A DNA stretch of 64,000 bases from DATLWN01 sp963764315. Lineage in GTDB: Bacteria > Pseudomonadota > Zetaproteobacteria > Mariprofundales > Mariprofundaceae. Positions 55,107 through 63,563 of this stretch are shown piece by piece. Location: positions 62,001 through 126,000 of the forward strand of contig CAVXSB010000010.1 in assembly GCA_963764315.1 (NCBI GenBank), written 5' to 3'. The notes below the pieces were generated by a model, which saw nothing but the letters and a program-made list of their open reading frames with translations, had not been told where the DNA came from and searched no databases. The stretch's first letter is position 1. Every line of letters starts with the position of its first letter. The position numbers and the translations under genes are program-made.

Positions 55107-55147
55107 AAAAAAATGCCCAGGAGGGAAACTTCCTGGGCATTTTTATT
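55107..55147. terminator. Rho-independent terminator after nrdJb
   Basis: AAAAATGCCCAGGA pairs with TCCTGGGCATTTTT around a short GAAA-type loop (55107-55147). A-tracts and T-tracts lie on both sides, so it can end transcription from nrdJb and from the convergent NERD gene. Confidence 0.92.
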
Positions 55148-55237
55148 TGACGGCCGAAGACAGCCGTTCGGGTAAGAAGAGGGGTAAGGGGTGACGCAGC
55201 TCTTTGAACCCAATTCACATACGGGGCCGTGCGTTGC

Positions 55238-56038
55238 CTAGTGAGCTTCGATAATGCCCCTGCATTTTGGGAAGGTTGAGCAGCCCCAGAACTGTTGGCC
55301 GGCCTGATCGCCCATCTTGGAGACCCGCAGCACCATGGCGCTACCGCAGCGGGGGCAGGTTTTGATCTCCACCTTTGGCGTCACCTTGGTTGACGCCTTT
55401 GCCTCGACGATGCCCCGCACGTGCTTCGCATGAGCGACATGGGTCTTGATCGATGGCTTGAGCCGGCCCGATTCGATCTGTTCGATGATCCGAGCCACCT
55501 CTGCCTCGGAGAGCACCGGCTCAGTCTTTGATTTGATGTAACGGATATAGTCTCCACCTACGGTGACATTCTCCGGCATCGGCGTCTTGAAGGTGCTGTC
55601 GCCGACAAACACCACCACCGAAAACAGCTTGCCCGCATCGAGCCCCAGAGCCGCCTCAAGGGTCTTGGTGTGCTTGTAGTTCTGGTGCAGTGGATTCTGG
55701 AATTTGTAATTCTGCTTGAAGATTTTCTGCGTCCAGGTCTTCTGGTTCTCGCCCCCGAAGATCCAGCCCTTCATGTTTTTGGTCTCGACCACGAACACGC
55801 CGTATGGCGACACGATGATGTGGTCGATCTGGGTCGTGCCGTCCTCGGTCGGCAGCGTCACGTTCTTAATCAGATGATACGTGCCCTTATCCAGCCTGAG
55901 CCTTGCAGCTAGATTGACCGCCCATTCGCCGATCATGCCCTTGAACCAGGGCGTCTTGATCAAGACGAACAACAGGAATAACGGAATCGCCCACCACATC
56001 TCTTTGATGATCGGAACAAACAGGTCGAGATTGGTCAT
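55238..56038 (-). CDS. Membrane-anchored NERD-domain protein with C-terminal topoisomerase-type zinc ribbon
   Basis: 266 residues. One N-terminal membrane helix (about 15-32, AIPLFLLFVLIKTPW) is followed by a NERD nuclease-related domain (about 34-145) with the PD-(D/E)xK-like core IDHIIVSPYGVFVVETKN (Asp, Glu, Lys present). The C-terminal zinc ribbon has CPRCGS...GCSTFPKCRG (about 230-260), as in topoisomerase I tails. ATG 56038 has GGGAGG at proper spacing; two upstream starts (56044, 56053) do not. DNA or RNA processing at the membrane is plausible but unproven. Confidence 0.85.
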   Translation of the reverse strand: MTNLDLFVPIIKEMWWAIPLFLLFVLIKTPWFKGMIGEWAVNLAARLRLDKGTYHLIKNVTLPTEDGTTQIDHIIVSPYGVFVVETKNMKGWIFGGENQKTWTQKIFKQNYKFQNPLHQNYKHTKTLEAALGLDAGKLFSVVVFVGDSTFKTPMPENVTVGGDYIRYIKSKTEPVLSEAEVARIIEQIESGRLKPSIKTHVAHAKHVRGIVEAKASTKVTPKVEIKTCPRCGSAMVLRVSKMGDQAGQQFWGCSTFPKCRGIIEAH

Positions 56039-56221
56039 CCCCATCCTCCCCACTCAGCCATGTCTCGAACACTCATCCCAGGGCACCGGGCATGCAGTAA
56101 CACACAACACAATTATCGCGCATCGAATCCCGACCCGTGAGCCATTTCGAGAAGATTTAACCCCTTGGCCCCCCAAGACTTTCACCTGTGCTAGGTTGTT
56201 CATCCGACAGAGGAGGCAGCG

Positions 56222-57028
56222 ATGAGCAATCAGGCACAACAGCCCGACTGGGGCAGGATCGCGGAAAAATTCGATCTATGGCTGCCCCATATCGCGCCGG
56301 TGGGCGAGGCGATGGTGCAGGCCTTGCCGGTGGCGCCCGGCGACAAGGTGCTGGATGTGGCCTGCGGCACCGGCGAGCCGGCACTGACGCTGGCTCAGAG
56401 GAACCCCCATGCGCACATCACGGCCATCGATGCGGCGCCGCCGATGGTCGAGGTGGCGCAGCGCAAAGCACATGAGCAGAAGCTTGCGAACATCGATTTT
56501 ACGGCCATGGCGGCCGAGCACATGCACTTTGCCGACGCCAGCTTCGATAAGCTTTGCTGCCGCTTCGGCGTCATGCTGTTCGAGGATTCCGAGGCCGGGC
56601 TGAACGAGATGCGCCGCGTACTCAAACCCGGCGGTAATTTCGTATTGGCCGTGTGGAGCACGCCGGAAACGATGACGACGATGGACTGGGCGCGCCGCGC
56701 CTTCGCCGGACGTCTCCCCGAGGATAAGCAGCCGGCCGTGGGCAAGATCTCCTCGCTGGGCCAGCCCGGACGCCTGGAGGCGATGCTGACCGAGGCCGGC
56801 TTCACCGATTTCACGGTACAAAGCATCACCTTTCACTACCGATTCGAAAGCTTCGATGCCTACTGGGATCTGGTCGAGGCCTCAGATATCCTGAAGCAAC
56901 AGTTCGACGCCCTGCCGGAGGGCGGGCACCGCGAAGTCCGCGACGAGGTGGCCACCTTCGCGCACGAATTTCACGGTTCGGACGGCCTGGCCATTCCGCA
57001 CGATTATCTGCTGGCCAGCGGAAGCTAG
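56222..57028 (+). CDS. Class I SAM-dependent methyltransferase
   Basis: 268 residues. SAM-binding motif VLDVACGTGEPAL (about 43-55), acidic AIDAAPPM (about 69-76), and a post-motif RRVLKPGGNFVLAVWS (about 135-150). It resembles UbiE/Coq5-type small-molecule methyltransferases, but the substrate cannot be told. AGAGGAGG lies upstream of ATG 56222. A hairpin terminator follows at 57077-57097. Confidence 0.85.
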   Translation: MSNQAQQPDWGRIAEKFDLWLPHIAPVGEAMVQALPVAPGDKVLDVACGTGEPALTLAQRNPHAHITAIDAAPPMVEVAQRKAHEQKLANIDFTAMAAEHMHFADASFDKLCCRFGVMLFEDSEAGLNEMRRVLKPGGNFVLAVWSTPETMTTMDWARRAFAGRLPEDKQPAVGKISSLGQPGRLEAMLTEAGFTDFTVQSITFHYRFESFDAYWDLVEASDILKQQFDALPEGGHREVRDEVATFAHEFHGSDGLAIPHDYLLASGS

Positions 57029-57076
57029 TGGCGACCATTTGACATCTCGCCGGCAAGGGGTCTAAAACAGTGAAAC

Positions 57077-57097
57077 GGGAGGCGAAAGCCTCCCTTT
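57077..57097 (+). terminator. Hairpin terminator after the methyltransferase gene
   Basis: GGGAGGC (57077-57083), a GAAA tetraloop, GCCTCCC (57088-57094), then TTT. A stable seven-base-pair stem with a short U-tract, about 50 bp after the stop codon. Confidence 0.6.
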
Positions 57098-57200
57098 GCA
57101 GTTCGGCCTGGAGTCCCGAAGCGGTAGCAGCCGGGACACGACACATCCCCACCCATTCAAGCGACCGGACTGGTATGGCTACCAAGGGGGTGTATGCACC

Positions 57201-57581
57201 ATGGAAGCAATTGTAAGCAGACAGCGATGGATGGACTGGGTGAACCTGGTCCTCGGCGTGTGGCTGTTCGGCATGCCGTTCTTCGGCTACATGCCGCAGG
57301 GCTCGTCGGCGGCGATGAACGGCTATCTGTTCGGCTCCGTCATCACCGTGATTTCGGTGGCCGCCGTCGTGCGGGAGCAGTCCTGGGAGGAATGGCTGAA
57401 CTTCGCCATCGGCCTGTGGCTGCTGGCAGCGCCGTTCGTCCTGGGCTTCACGGCCAATGCCTTCGCCATGTGGAACAGCGTCATTATCGGCCTGATCATC
57501 GTCGCCGATGCCTTGTGGGCGGCGCTGACGGTGCCGGACGAAGCGCACGAGCCGGGCGGGCATCATCCGACCCATGCCTGA
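57201..57581 (+). CDS. SPW-repeat membrane protein
   Basis: 126 residues with four hydrophobic helices in two similar halves, each starting with a W-x-x-W/L-N motif (WMDWVNLVLGVWLFGMPF and WEEWLNFAIGLWLLAAPF), which defines the SPW repeat. Function unknown for the family. ATG 57201 follows AAGGGGG by ten bases. The 172-bp region upstream shows only the preceding terminator. Confidence 0.87.
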   Translation: MEAIVSRQRWMDWVNLVLGVWLFGMPFFGYMPQGSSAAMNGYLFGSVITVISVAAVVREQSWEEWLNFAIGLWLLAAPFVLGFTANAFAMWNSVIIGLIIVADALWAALTVPDEAHEPGGHHPTHA

Positions 57582-57586
57582 TGCCA

Positions 57587-57617
57587 TAGGGCGCGGGGAC
57601 ACAATCCCCGCGCCCTA
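57587..57617. terminator. 13-bp GC-rich hairpin after the SPW gene
   Basis: TAGGGCGCGGGGA, loop CACAA, TCCCCGCGCCCTA is a perfect 13-base-pair inverted repeat five bases after the stop. It is followed by a smaller ACCCATTCGGGT hairpin. No U-tract, so it may stabilise the mRNA end or act as a factor-dependent terminator. Confidence 0.55.
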
Positions 57618-57666
57618 CCCATTCGGGTAAGCCTCCTGTACGCTCAGCCAGGGACGGGGGGAAGCT

Positions 57667-58071
57667 ATGGCCTATACGACAGAATTCGTCGACGAGGGGC
57701 GGGGCGTGGTGCACACCGGGCACGGCGTCATCACCGGCGACGAAATCATCGATGCTGCCACCTGCGCCCTACAGGCCGTGCAGGGCGGCATACCGCTGCG
57801 CTATGCCCTCGTCGACTTTTCCGGCATCACGCAATTCTCCGTCAATACCGCCGAGATCAAATCCATCGCCCACGTCAACATCGCCATCGCCGAGATCATC
57901 CGCGACATCTGCGTCGCCATCATAGCCCCCTCCGACCATGCCTTCGGCATGGCCCGCATGTGGCAGGCCCATGTCGACGCCACCGACTGGGACACCTGCG
58001 TGTTCCGCGATGCAGACGCGGCGAGGGCCTGGCTGGGGGAACACCTCGTCGGCGGCACGGCGGGCGCCTAG
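57667..58071 (+). CDS. STAS/SpoIIAA-like domain protein
   Basis: 134 residues in an alternating beta/alpha pattern (GVVHTGHGVITGDEI, YALVDFSGITQFSV, ICVAIIAPSDHAFGMARM, WDTCVFRDADAARAWL), as in small SpoIIAA/SEC14-like proteins. The DADAARAWL ending is typical of such families. No catalytic motif is seen. GGGGGGAAGCT precedes ATG 57667. It converges with the EAL regulator. Confidence 0.6.
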   Translation: MAYTTEFVDEGRGVVHTGHGVITGDEIIDAATCALQAVQGGIPLRYALVDFSGITQFSVNTAEIKSIAHVNIAIAEIIRDICVAIIAPSDHAFGMARMWQAHVDATDWDTCVFRDADAARAWLGEHLVGGTAGA

Positions 58072-58083
58072 TCTCCCTTCCGA

Positions 58084-59313
58084 TCAGGAGAGGTCGGCGG
58101 TATCCCGCATCTCCACCGGCCGGTCGAATACGTCGATATAGGCGGAAAACAGGCCCACATCCATCGGCTTGGCGATGAAGTAGCCCTGGGCGATGTCGCA
58201 GCCGGCCGCCTTCAGCGCATCCCAGTCACGCTGGCTCTCGACCCCCTCCGCCACGCACTTCATATGCAGCCGCTGCGCCACGTCGATGCTCGATTCCACG
58301 GCGATACGCATCGACACATTTTCGGCGAAATCGCGCACGAAGGACTGGTCGATCTTCAACTCGCTGAAGGCGATGCGCGTCAGCTGTTGCATGTTCGCGT
58401 AGCCGGTGCCGTAGTCGTCGATGGACAGCGCGAAGCCGTGCATGCACAGCCGCGCCAGATTCTCGGAGGTGTGGGCCACATCGCTCATCGCCGCCGTCTC
58501 GGAGATCTCCAGGATCATATGCCTCGGCTCCAGGCCGGCGTCCCGCACCACCCGGATGATACGATCGGCCAGCGTGATGTCGTCCAGCGAGGCCAGCGAC
58601 AGGTTCACCGACACCGTCATGTCGCGGCGCTCGCGGAAGGCGCGGCAGGCGGCGGCGCTGCGCGCGATCATGTCGAAGGTCAGGGCATCGATATTGCCGC
58701 TCTGCTCGAGCAGCGGGATGAAGGCGCCGGGGCCGACGACGCCGAGCTCGGGATGCACCCAGCGCGCCAGAGCCTCCGCCCCGGTCAGGCGCCCCGTCTT
58801 CAGCTCCACCTTCGGCTGGAAGTAGGGCTCGAACTGCCCGGCGGCGACGCCGTCCATGATCTCGTCCAGCGTGAAGTCCGGCATGGCGGCCCGCGGGGGG
58901 CGCTCGCGCTCCACCGGTTCGTAGCGACCCAGGCTCTCCTTGAGCCGGCCGATCGACACCGGCTTCTCGATGACATCGAGGATCTGGATGCCCAGCTCCT
59001 TGGCCATGCTGCCCACCGCCGCCAACAGCCGGCTACCCATGGCGCTCATGATTACCAAACCGACGTTGTGGCGCTCCTCGCCCAGGTGACGCAGAAACTC
59101 CAGTCCGTCCATCTCCGGCATGTTCAGGTCGCAGAACACCACATCGACCGGGCGCTCGTCCTGCAGGCTGTGCATCAGCTCGATGGCCTGCCGGCCGTTG
59201 CCGGCGGCGTGGATCACGGCCAAACCCAGCGCCTCCAGCATGCTAACGAGCATCTGGCGCTGGAAATCGTTGTCCTCGACCACGAGAACGCTGAGATCGC
59301 TGCATTCAGCCAT
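58084..59313 (-). CDS. Response regulator with receiver and EAL (cyclic-di-GMP phosphodiesterase) domains
   Basis: 409 residues. Receiver domain (about 7-125) with phosphoacceptor Asp in VVFCDLNMPEMDG. EAL domain (about 150-395): the signature EAL (GAEALARW), the metal-binding ILEISET, DDYGTGYANM, KIDQSFV and AEGVES are all present, so it should cleave cyclic-di-GMP. ATG 59313 is chosen over an upstream TTG. No cognate kinase is adjacent. Cyclic-di-GMP often controls type IV pili, which are encoded elsewhere in the window. Confidence 0.9.
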   Translation of the reverse strand: MAECSDLSVLVVEDNDFQRQMLVSMLEALGLAVIHAAGNGRQAIELMHSLQDERPVDVVFCDLNMPEMDGLEFLRHLGEERHNVGLVIMSAMGSRLLAAVGSMAKELGIQILDVIEKPVSIGRLKESLGRYEPVERERPPRAAMPDFTLDEIMDGVAAGQFEPYFQPKVELKTGRLTGAEALARWVHPELGVVGPGAFIPLLEQSGNIDALTFDMIARSAAACRAFRERRDMTVSVNLSLASLDDITLADRIIRVVRDAGLEPRHMILEISETAAMSDVAHTSENLARLCMHGFALSIDDYGTGYANMQQLTRIAFSELKIDQSFVRDFAENVSMRIAVESSIDVAQRLHMKCVAEGVESQRDWDALKAAGCDIAQGYFIAKPMDVGLFSAYIDVFDRPVEMRDTADLS

Positions 59314-59551
59314 CAAGTATCACCCCGGCGTGCGCCGAAATGCCCTCTCCCATCCCCGGTACGGCCATGGGTATCCCTGCCTTCGGGCGGCGCAACACGG
59401 TCATCATCCATAATGCGCACGCTCCAAGTCAACCTGGGGCGACGGTGGGGACAATGGGGGACGGATGCCGTGACGCCGCGCACGCCGCGCTTGGTGGCGG
59501 GACGGCAAGCGGCTAATATCGTGCCCCTATCGCTGGGCGACGGGGGCTTAC

Positions 59552-59857
59552 ATGGCGGATCAGGATCGGGCCGGGATCATCAGGCGCATCAAAAAAACGC
59601 AGGAAAACATCGGCATCACCATCGGCATCGTCGTGATCTTTATCCTGCTCTTCTACTTCTTCACCTATGCGCAGCTGGCCACCGCGGGTTGGACGGGCCT
59701 GTTCTGGGCGGAGGGCGTCACGTCCCTGCTGTGGGTGCTGGTGCTGTTCCGCCTGGGGCCGATCTCCTTCTTCCTCGCCCGCCTGTGGCTGAGCAAACGC
59801 GCCGCCTACCGCGAGGTGCTGTCCTCGATCACACGCGAGGACCTGTCCGAACACTAA
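59552..59857 (+). CDS. Small two-helix membrane protein of unknown function
   Basis: 101 residues. Charged N-terminus (DRAGIIRRIKKTQEN), two hydrophobic segments (about 19-42 and 50-75) and a polar C-terminus (SKRAAYREVLSSITREDLSEH). GGGGG lies upstream of ATG 59552. I recognise no family. The upstream 235 bp hold no clear motif. Confidence 0.65.
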   Translation: MADQDRAGIIRRIKKTQENIGITIGIVVIFILLFYFFTYAQLATAGWTGLFWAEGVTSLLWVLVLFRLGPISFFLARLWLSKRAAYREVLSSITREDLSEH

Positions 59858-59960
59858 ATCTTCCATCGGTTCCCGGAGCCGGCCTCGCCCCACCGCGATC
59901 CGGGGATACAGGCCAGGCGCGTAGGTGGCCCAAACGAAAGACGAGCGTCGCAGGGAGCCC

Positions 59961-60347
59961 TCAGTCGCAGGAAAAGCCGTGCAGGGCCATGCCCTCCTCG
60001 AGGTAGAAGGAAATTTCGGGATGGGACAACAGGTATTGCGGCGTATGGTCGCTGCGCTCGGAGGCCGCATCGGCCACCGCCACGTCCCACTCCTCGAGGG
60101 TGTAATCGCCGCGGCCCAGCCACATCAACGCCACCAACTCCGCCTGCTCGTTCTCGTTCAGCGCATCGATGACGGCCGTCGCCTCCATCATCGTGAGATC
60201 ATCGGCATGATCGGCCAGGGTCTGCATGGCCCAGTTCTCCGAAGGGCTGTCCGGAAACGGCTCGGGGATCACGACACCCTCCTTGGCCTGGAACTCCCGC
60301 GCCTTGGCGATGATGTAGCACAGCGTCTCCACATCGATGTTCAGCAT
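59961..60347 (-). CDS. DUF3775-type protein
   Basis: 128 residues beginning MLNIDVETLCYIIAKAREFQAKEG, a characteristic opening of the DUF3775 family. It continues with an acidic helical region (DDLTMMEATAVIDALNENEQAELVALMWLGRG). Acidic and soluble, function unknown. ATG 60347 is used because homology begins there. It is divergent from thioredoxin with about 150 bp between. Confidence 0.75.
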   Translation of the reverse strand: MLNIDVETLCYIIAKAREFQAKEGVVIPEPFPDSPSENWAMQTLADHADDLTMMEATAVIDALNENEQAELVALMWLGRGDYTLEEWDVAVADAASERSDHTPQYLLSHPEISFYLEEGMALHGFSCD

Positions 60348-60426
60348 AGCTGCCCCCGGGGGAATACATTCCCATCCTGAACGTAGACCGTTCCGGCCGC
60401 GCTTGGGAAGCATGCGGCCACAGCTC

Positions 60427-60454
60427 TTGATAAATTAGTAATTGCTAATATAAT
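60427..60454 (+). promoter_or_regulatory. Thioredoxin promoter with embedded palindrome
   Basis: TTGATA (60427-60432), 16-bp spacer, perfect TATAAT (60449-60454). The spacer holds ATTAGTAATTGCTAAT (60434-60449), a 14-of-16 palindrome, in an AT-rich patch inside GC-rich DNA. A repressor dimer site here would cover the promoter. Confidence 0.75.
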
Positions 60455-60496
60455 ACGGACTGCGCGGCCGCAAGGCGGCGGATACAAGGAGGCCCC

Positions 60497-60868
60497 ATGG
60501 CAACCGTAGAACTGACCAAGGACAACTTCGAACAACAGGTGTCGGCAAGCGACATGGCCGTCATCGACTTCTGGGCACCGTGGTGTGGCCCGTGCAAGTC
60601 CTTCGGACCGACCTTCGAGGCGGTATCCGAGGAGCATACGGACACCCTGTTCGCCAAGATCAACACCGAGGAGCAACAGGAGCTGGGCGCCTACTTCAAC
60701 ATCCGCTCCATCCCGACGCTGATGATCATCCGCGACAAGGTCATCGTGTTCAGCCAGGCCGGCGCACTGCCTAAATCGGCGCTGCAAGATGTCGTCGCCC
60801 AAGCCAAGGCCCTGGACATGGACAAGGTGCGCGCCGACATCGCCGCCCAGCAGGGCGCCGAGGCCTAG
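60497..60868 (+). CDS. Thioredoxin
   Basis: Cytoplasmic dithiol reductant, 123 residues. The active site WCGPC (about 29-33) follows VIDFWAPW; the cis-Pro is in IRSIPTLMII (about 68-77). There are about 15 more C-terminal residues (MDKVRADIAAQQGAEA) than in E. coli TrxA. AAGGAGG lies before ATG 60497. The stop overlaps that of the convergent aminotransferase within CTAG. Whether it is the main thioredoxin or a specialised one is unknown. Confidence 0.92.
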   Translation: MATVELTKDNFEQQVSASDMAVIDFWAPWCGPCKSFGPTFEAVSEEHTDTLFAKINTEEQQELGAYFNIRSIPTLMIIRDKVIVFSQAGALPKSALQDVVAQAKALDMDKVRADIAAQQGAEA

Positions 60869-62076
60869 GCCTCCTCCCCCTGGCGGCGCATGGCCTCGCC
60901 CAGGCGCCGCATACCTTCCCCGATCTCATCCGCCGGGGTGCAGGAGAAGTTCAGGCGCAGCGTGTCCGCGTGCTTTCGACCGATGTAGAACGGATCGCCG
61001 GGCACGAAGATCACCTTCTCGGCCAGCGCCCGCTCGAACAGGTCCAGCGCCGACATACCGCCGGGCAAGGTGGCCCACAGAAACATGCCGCCGTCCGGGT
61101 GCGTGATGCGCACCCCTTTCGGAAAATACCGGCCGGCGGCCGCCACCATGGCGTCGCGCTGGCGGCCGTAGGTCTCGGTGATCAGCGCGATGTGCGCATC
61201 CAGGTCGTTGTCGCACAGGTAGCGGTACAACAGGCGCTGCGCGAAATAGTCCGTGTGCAGGTCGGCGGCCTGCTTGGCGGTGACGAGCCGCTCCAGCAGC
61301 GGCGGCGGCGCCACGATCCAGCCGATGCGCATGGCCGGCACCACGGTCTTGGAGAACGAGCCGAGCAGCGCCGTCTGCTCAGGAAGCAGATGCATGAAGG
61401 ACGGGGCCGGTTCGCCCGCGAAACGCAGGTCCCCATAGGGGTCGTCCTCGACGAGCAGCGAGCGGCTGCCGGAGAGGATCTCCGCTACCTGCTGCCGGTT
61501 GGCGGCGCTGTATGAGATGCCGGACGGATTCTGGAAGTTCGGCACCGTGTACGCGAGCTTCGGCGACCCGTGCCGCAATGCTGCGGCCAGCGCATCCGTG
61601 TCCATGCCTTCCTCCCCGACCGGCACCGGCAGAAAGCGCGGCCGGTAGATCGAGAAGGCCTGGATGGCACCGATATAGCCCGGCTCCTCGATCAGCACCC
61701 CATCGCCGTCGTTGACGAGCACCTTGCCCAACAGATCCAGCCCCTGCTGCGAACCGGTGGTGATCAGGATGCGCTCGACCGGGATCTCCAGCCCCCGGCG
61801 GCGGTAGCGCTCGGCGATGAAGGCGCGCAGCGGCGCGTAGCCCTCGGTGTTGCTGTACTGAAGCACCTCGCCGCCGGCCTCGGCGAACACCCGCGCCGCG
61901 GCGGCGGCCAGCGCCTCGACCGGGAACAGCCGGCGGTTCGGCAGCCCCCCGGCGAAGGAGATCACCGTATCGTCCAGGGTGGCGCTGAGGATCTCGCGGA
62001 TGAACGAGCGGGGGACGTCGGCGATACGGTCGGAAAAGAGATCGTCCAAGGCATGCTCCTGGCGGGCGGGATGCAT
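60865..62076 (-). CDS. PLP-dependent aminotransferase (class I/II, 2-aminoadipate-type)
   Basis: 403 residues, fold type I. ISFAGGLPNRRLFP (about 39-52), ITTGSQQGLDLLGK (about 105-118), NFQNPSGISYS, and the PLP-lysine motif SFSKTVVPAMRIGW (about 238-251), with C-terminal RLNFSCTP. The sequence is like LysN/multisubstrate aminotransferases without the GntR DNA-binding domain. The amino donor cannot be told. ATG 62076 is the best start. Confidence 0.87.
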   Translation of the reverse strand: MHPARQEHALDDLFSDRIADVPRSFIREILSATLDDTVISFAGGLPNRRLFPVEALAAAAARVFAEAGGEVLQYSNTEGYAPLRAFIAERYRRRGLEIPVERILITTGSQQGLDLLGKVLVNDGDGVLIEEPGYIGAIQAFSIYRPRFLPVPVGEEGMDTDALAAALRHGSPKLAYTVPNFQNPSGISYSAANRQQVAEILSGSRSLLVEDDPYGDLRFAGEPAPSFMHLLPEQTALLGSFSKTVVPAMRIGWIVAPPPLLERLVTAKQAADLHTDYFAQRLLYRYLCDNDLDAHIALITETYGRQRDAMVAAAGRYFPKGVRITHPDGGMFLWATLPGGMSALDLFERALAEKVIFVPGDPFYIGRKHADTLRLNFSCTPADEIGEGMRRLGEAMRRQGEEA

Positions 62077-62145
62077 GCATTTATATCCCCGCCGGCGCCG
62101 GAGCGCCATGGGCTATGTTCACAGCGAAATCAGGGTAACCAGGCC

Positions 62146-62640
62146 CTAGCGGCCGTAGACGGAGGTCAGGCTGGCCGAGGCCAGGGCGTGGCGGCGGAGC
62201 TGCGCGGCGGCCGCCTCCGGATCCGCATCCGGGTCAGCCCCCGCATCCGGCACATCCAGCGCATACACTGTAAACACATAATGATGACCGCCGTGCCCGA
62301 CCGGCGGGCAGGGTCCGCCATAGCCGTATTCCCCATAGCTATTGAGCCCCTGGCGGCAGCCGTGGGGCTCGCGCCCCGGCGTGCCGGCGCCGGCCGGCAG
62401 GCTGGACACCTGGGCGGGAATGGCGCTGATCAGCCAGTGCCACCAGCCGCCGGTCCTGGGCGCATCCGGGTCGTGCACGCTGACGGCAAAGCCCTTCGTG
62501 CCGGCGGGCGCATGCCGCCAGGCCAGCGACGGCGACATATTGGCCCCGCCGCAGTCCGCATGCAGCTGGGCGGCGGGTACGCGCCCGCCCTCGACGAGCT
62601 CGTCGCTGCTCAATATGAAGCCATGGCCTTGCACCTGCAT
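62146..62640 (-). CDS. YbhB/YbcL-family (PEBP-like) protein
   Basis: 164 residues. PEBP signatures DPDAPRTGGWWHWLI (about 57-71) and GPCPPVGHGGHHYVFTVYALD (about 108-128) are intact. No signal peptide. Bacterial members are of unknown function; some bind small ligands or affect kinase signalling. Divergent from the dehydrogenase gene, 62 bp apart. Confidence 0.9.
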   Translation of the reverse strand: MQVQGHGFILSSDELVEGGRVPAAQLHADCGGANMSPSLAWRHAPAGTKGFAVSVHDPDAPRTGGWWHWLISAIPAQVSSLPAGAGTPGREPHGCRQGLNSYGEYGYGGPCPPVGHGGHHYVFTVYALDVPDAGADPDADPEAAAAQLRRHALASASLTSVYGR

Positions 62641-62702
62641 GGCATCGAGGTTAGCACATCGATGGCGGCGGCGGGGCGGACCCGGCCGCCAGGGAGGAGC
62701 AT

Positions 62703-63563
62703 ATGGGCGAGAATATCGGATTCATCGGTCTGGGCATCATGGGGGCGCCGATGGCGGCGAACCTCATGCGGGCAGGCCATGCACTGCACGTCTACAACCG
62801 CACGCCGGACAAGGCGGCGCCACTGCTCGCGGCAGGGGCCACGGCGGCATCATCCCCCGCCGCGCTTGCCGGCGCCTCGGACACCATCGTGCTGATGCTG
62901 ACGGGGCCTGCCGCCATCGACGCCGTGCTCGCCGGCGAGGGCGGCCTGCTGGCGGTGGATCTGACCGGCCGGCGTATCATCAATATGGGCACGGTGCCGC
63001 CGGCCTATGCGGTGGAACTGGGGAAGCGCCTGACGGCGCACGGGGCGATATTGATCGACGCGCCGGTGTCCGGCTCAAGGGCGCCGGCCGAGGCGGGCAC
63101 GCTACTGGTGCTGGCCGGCGGGGAGCCGGCGGCCATCGATGCCGCCGAACCTGTGCTGCTGGCCATGGGCAAGGCCGTGGTGCGCTGCGGGGCCGTCGGC
63201 ACCGGCTCGGCCATGAAGATGGCCGTGAACCTGCTGCTCGCCACCATGATGGCGGGGCTGGCGGAGGCGGTGAACCTGGGCGAGAAAAGCGGCCTGGATA
63301 CCGGCCTGCTGCTGGACACCGTGCTGGCAGGGCCCCTGGGCTGCGGCCTGTTTTCCATGAAGCGCGACATGCTCGTGAGCCACGCCTACCCGGTACAGTT
63401 CCCGCTCGCGCACATGGCCAAGGACCTGGGATTCATCGCCCAGGCCGCACAGGATGCCGGCGCCCCGCTGCCGCTGGGAAGAACGGTGGCCGGGCTCTAC
63501 GCGGAAGGGCCGGGAGGGGAGGACTTCGCCGCCGTCAAGCGCGTGTTCGAGGGGATGGCCTAG
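62703..63563 (+). CDS. 3-hydroxyisobutyrate dehydrogenase family oxidoreductase
   Basis: 286 residues of the beta-hydroxyacid dehydrogenase family. N-terminal Rossmann site GFIGLGIMGAPMAANLMRAGH (about 5-25), substrate-binding DAPVSGSRAPAEAGTL (about 120-135) and the catalytic Lys in GSAMKMAVNLLLA (about 165-177). It could be a tartronate-semialdehyde reductase, a succinic-semialdehyde reductase-like enzyme or a true 3-hydroxyisobutyrate dehydrogenase. GGAGGAG precedes ATG 62703. The stop overlaps the convergent gene within CTAG. Confidence 0.88.
   Translation: MGENIGFIGLGIMGAPMAANLMRAGHALHVYNRTPDKAAPLLAAGATAASSPAALAGASDTIVLMLTGPAAIDAVLAGEGGLLAVDLTGRRIINMGTVPPAYAVELGKRLTAHGAILIDAPVSGSRAPAEAGTLLVLAGGEPAAIDAAEPVLLAMGKAVVRCGAVGTGSAMKMAVNLLLATMMAGLAEAVNLGEKSGLDTGLLLDTVLAGPLGCGLFSMKRDMLVSHAYPVQFPLAHMAKDLGFIAQAAQDAGAPLPLGRTVAGLYAEGPGGEDFAAVKRVFEGMA

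Noticed and set aside
60865..60868. Shared CTAG stop overlaps at 60865-60868 and 63560-63563 as a signal
   Set aside because: Two convergent gene pairs share overlapping TAG stops, which CTAG produces automatically; no evidence of function.
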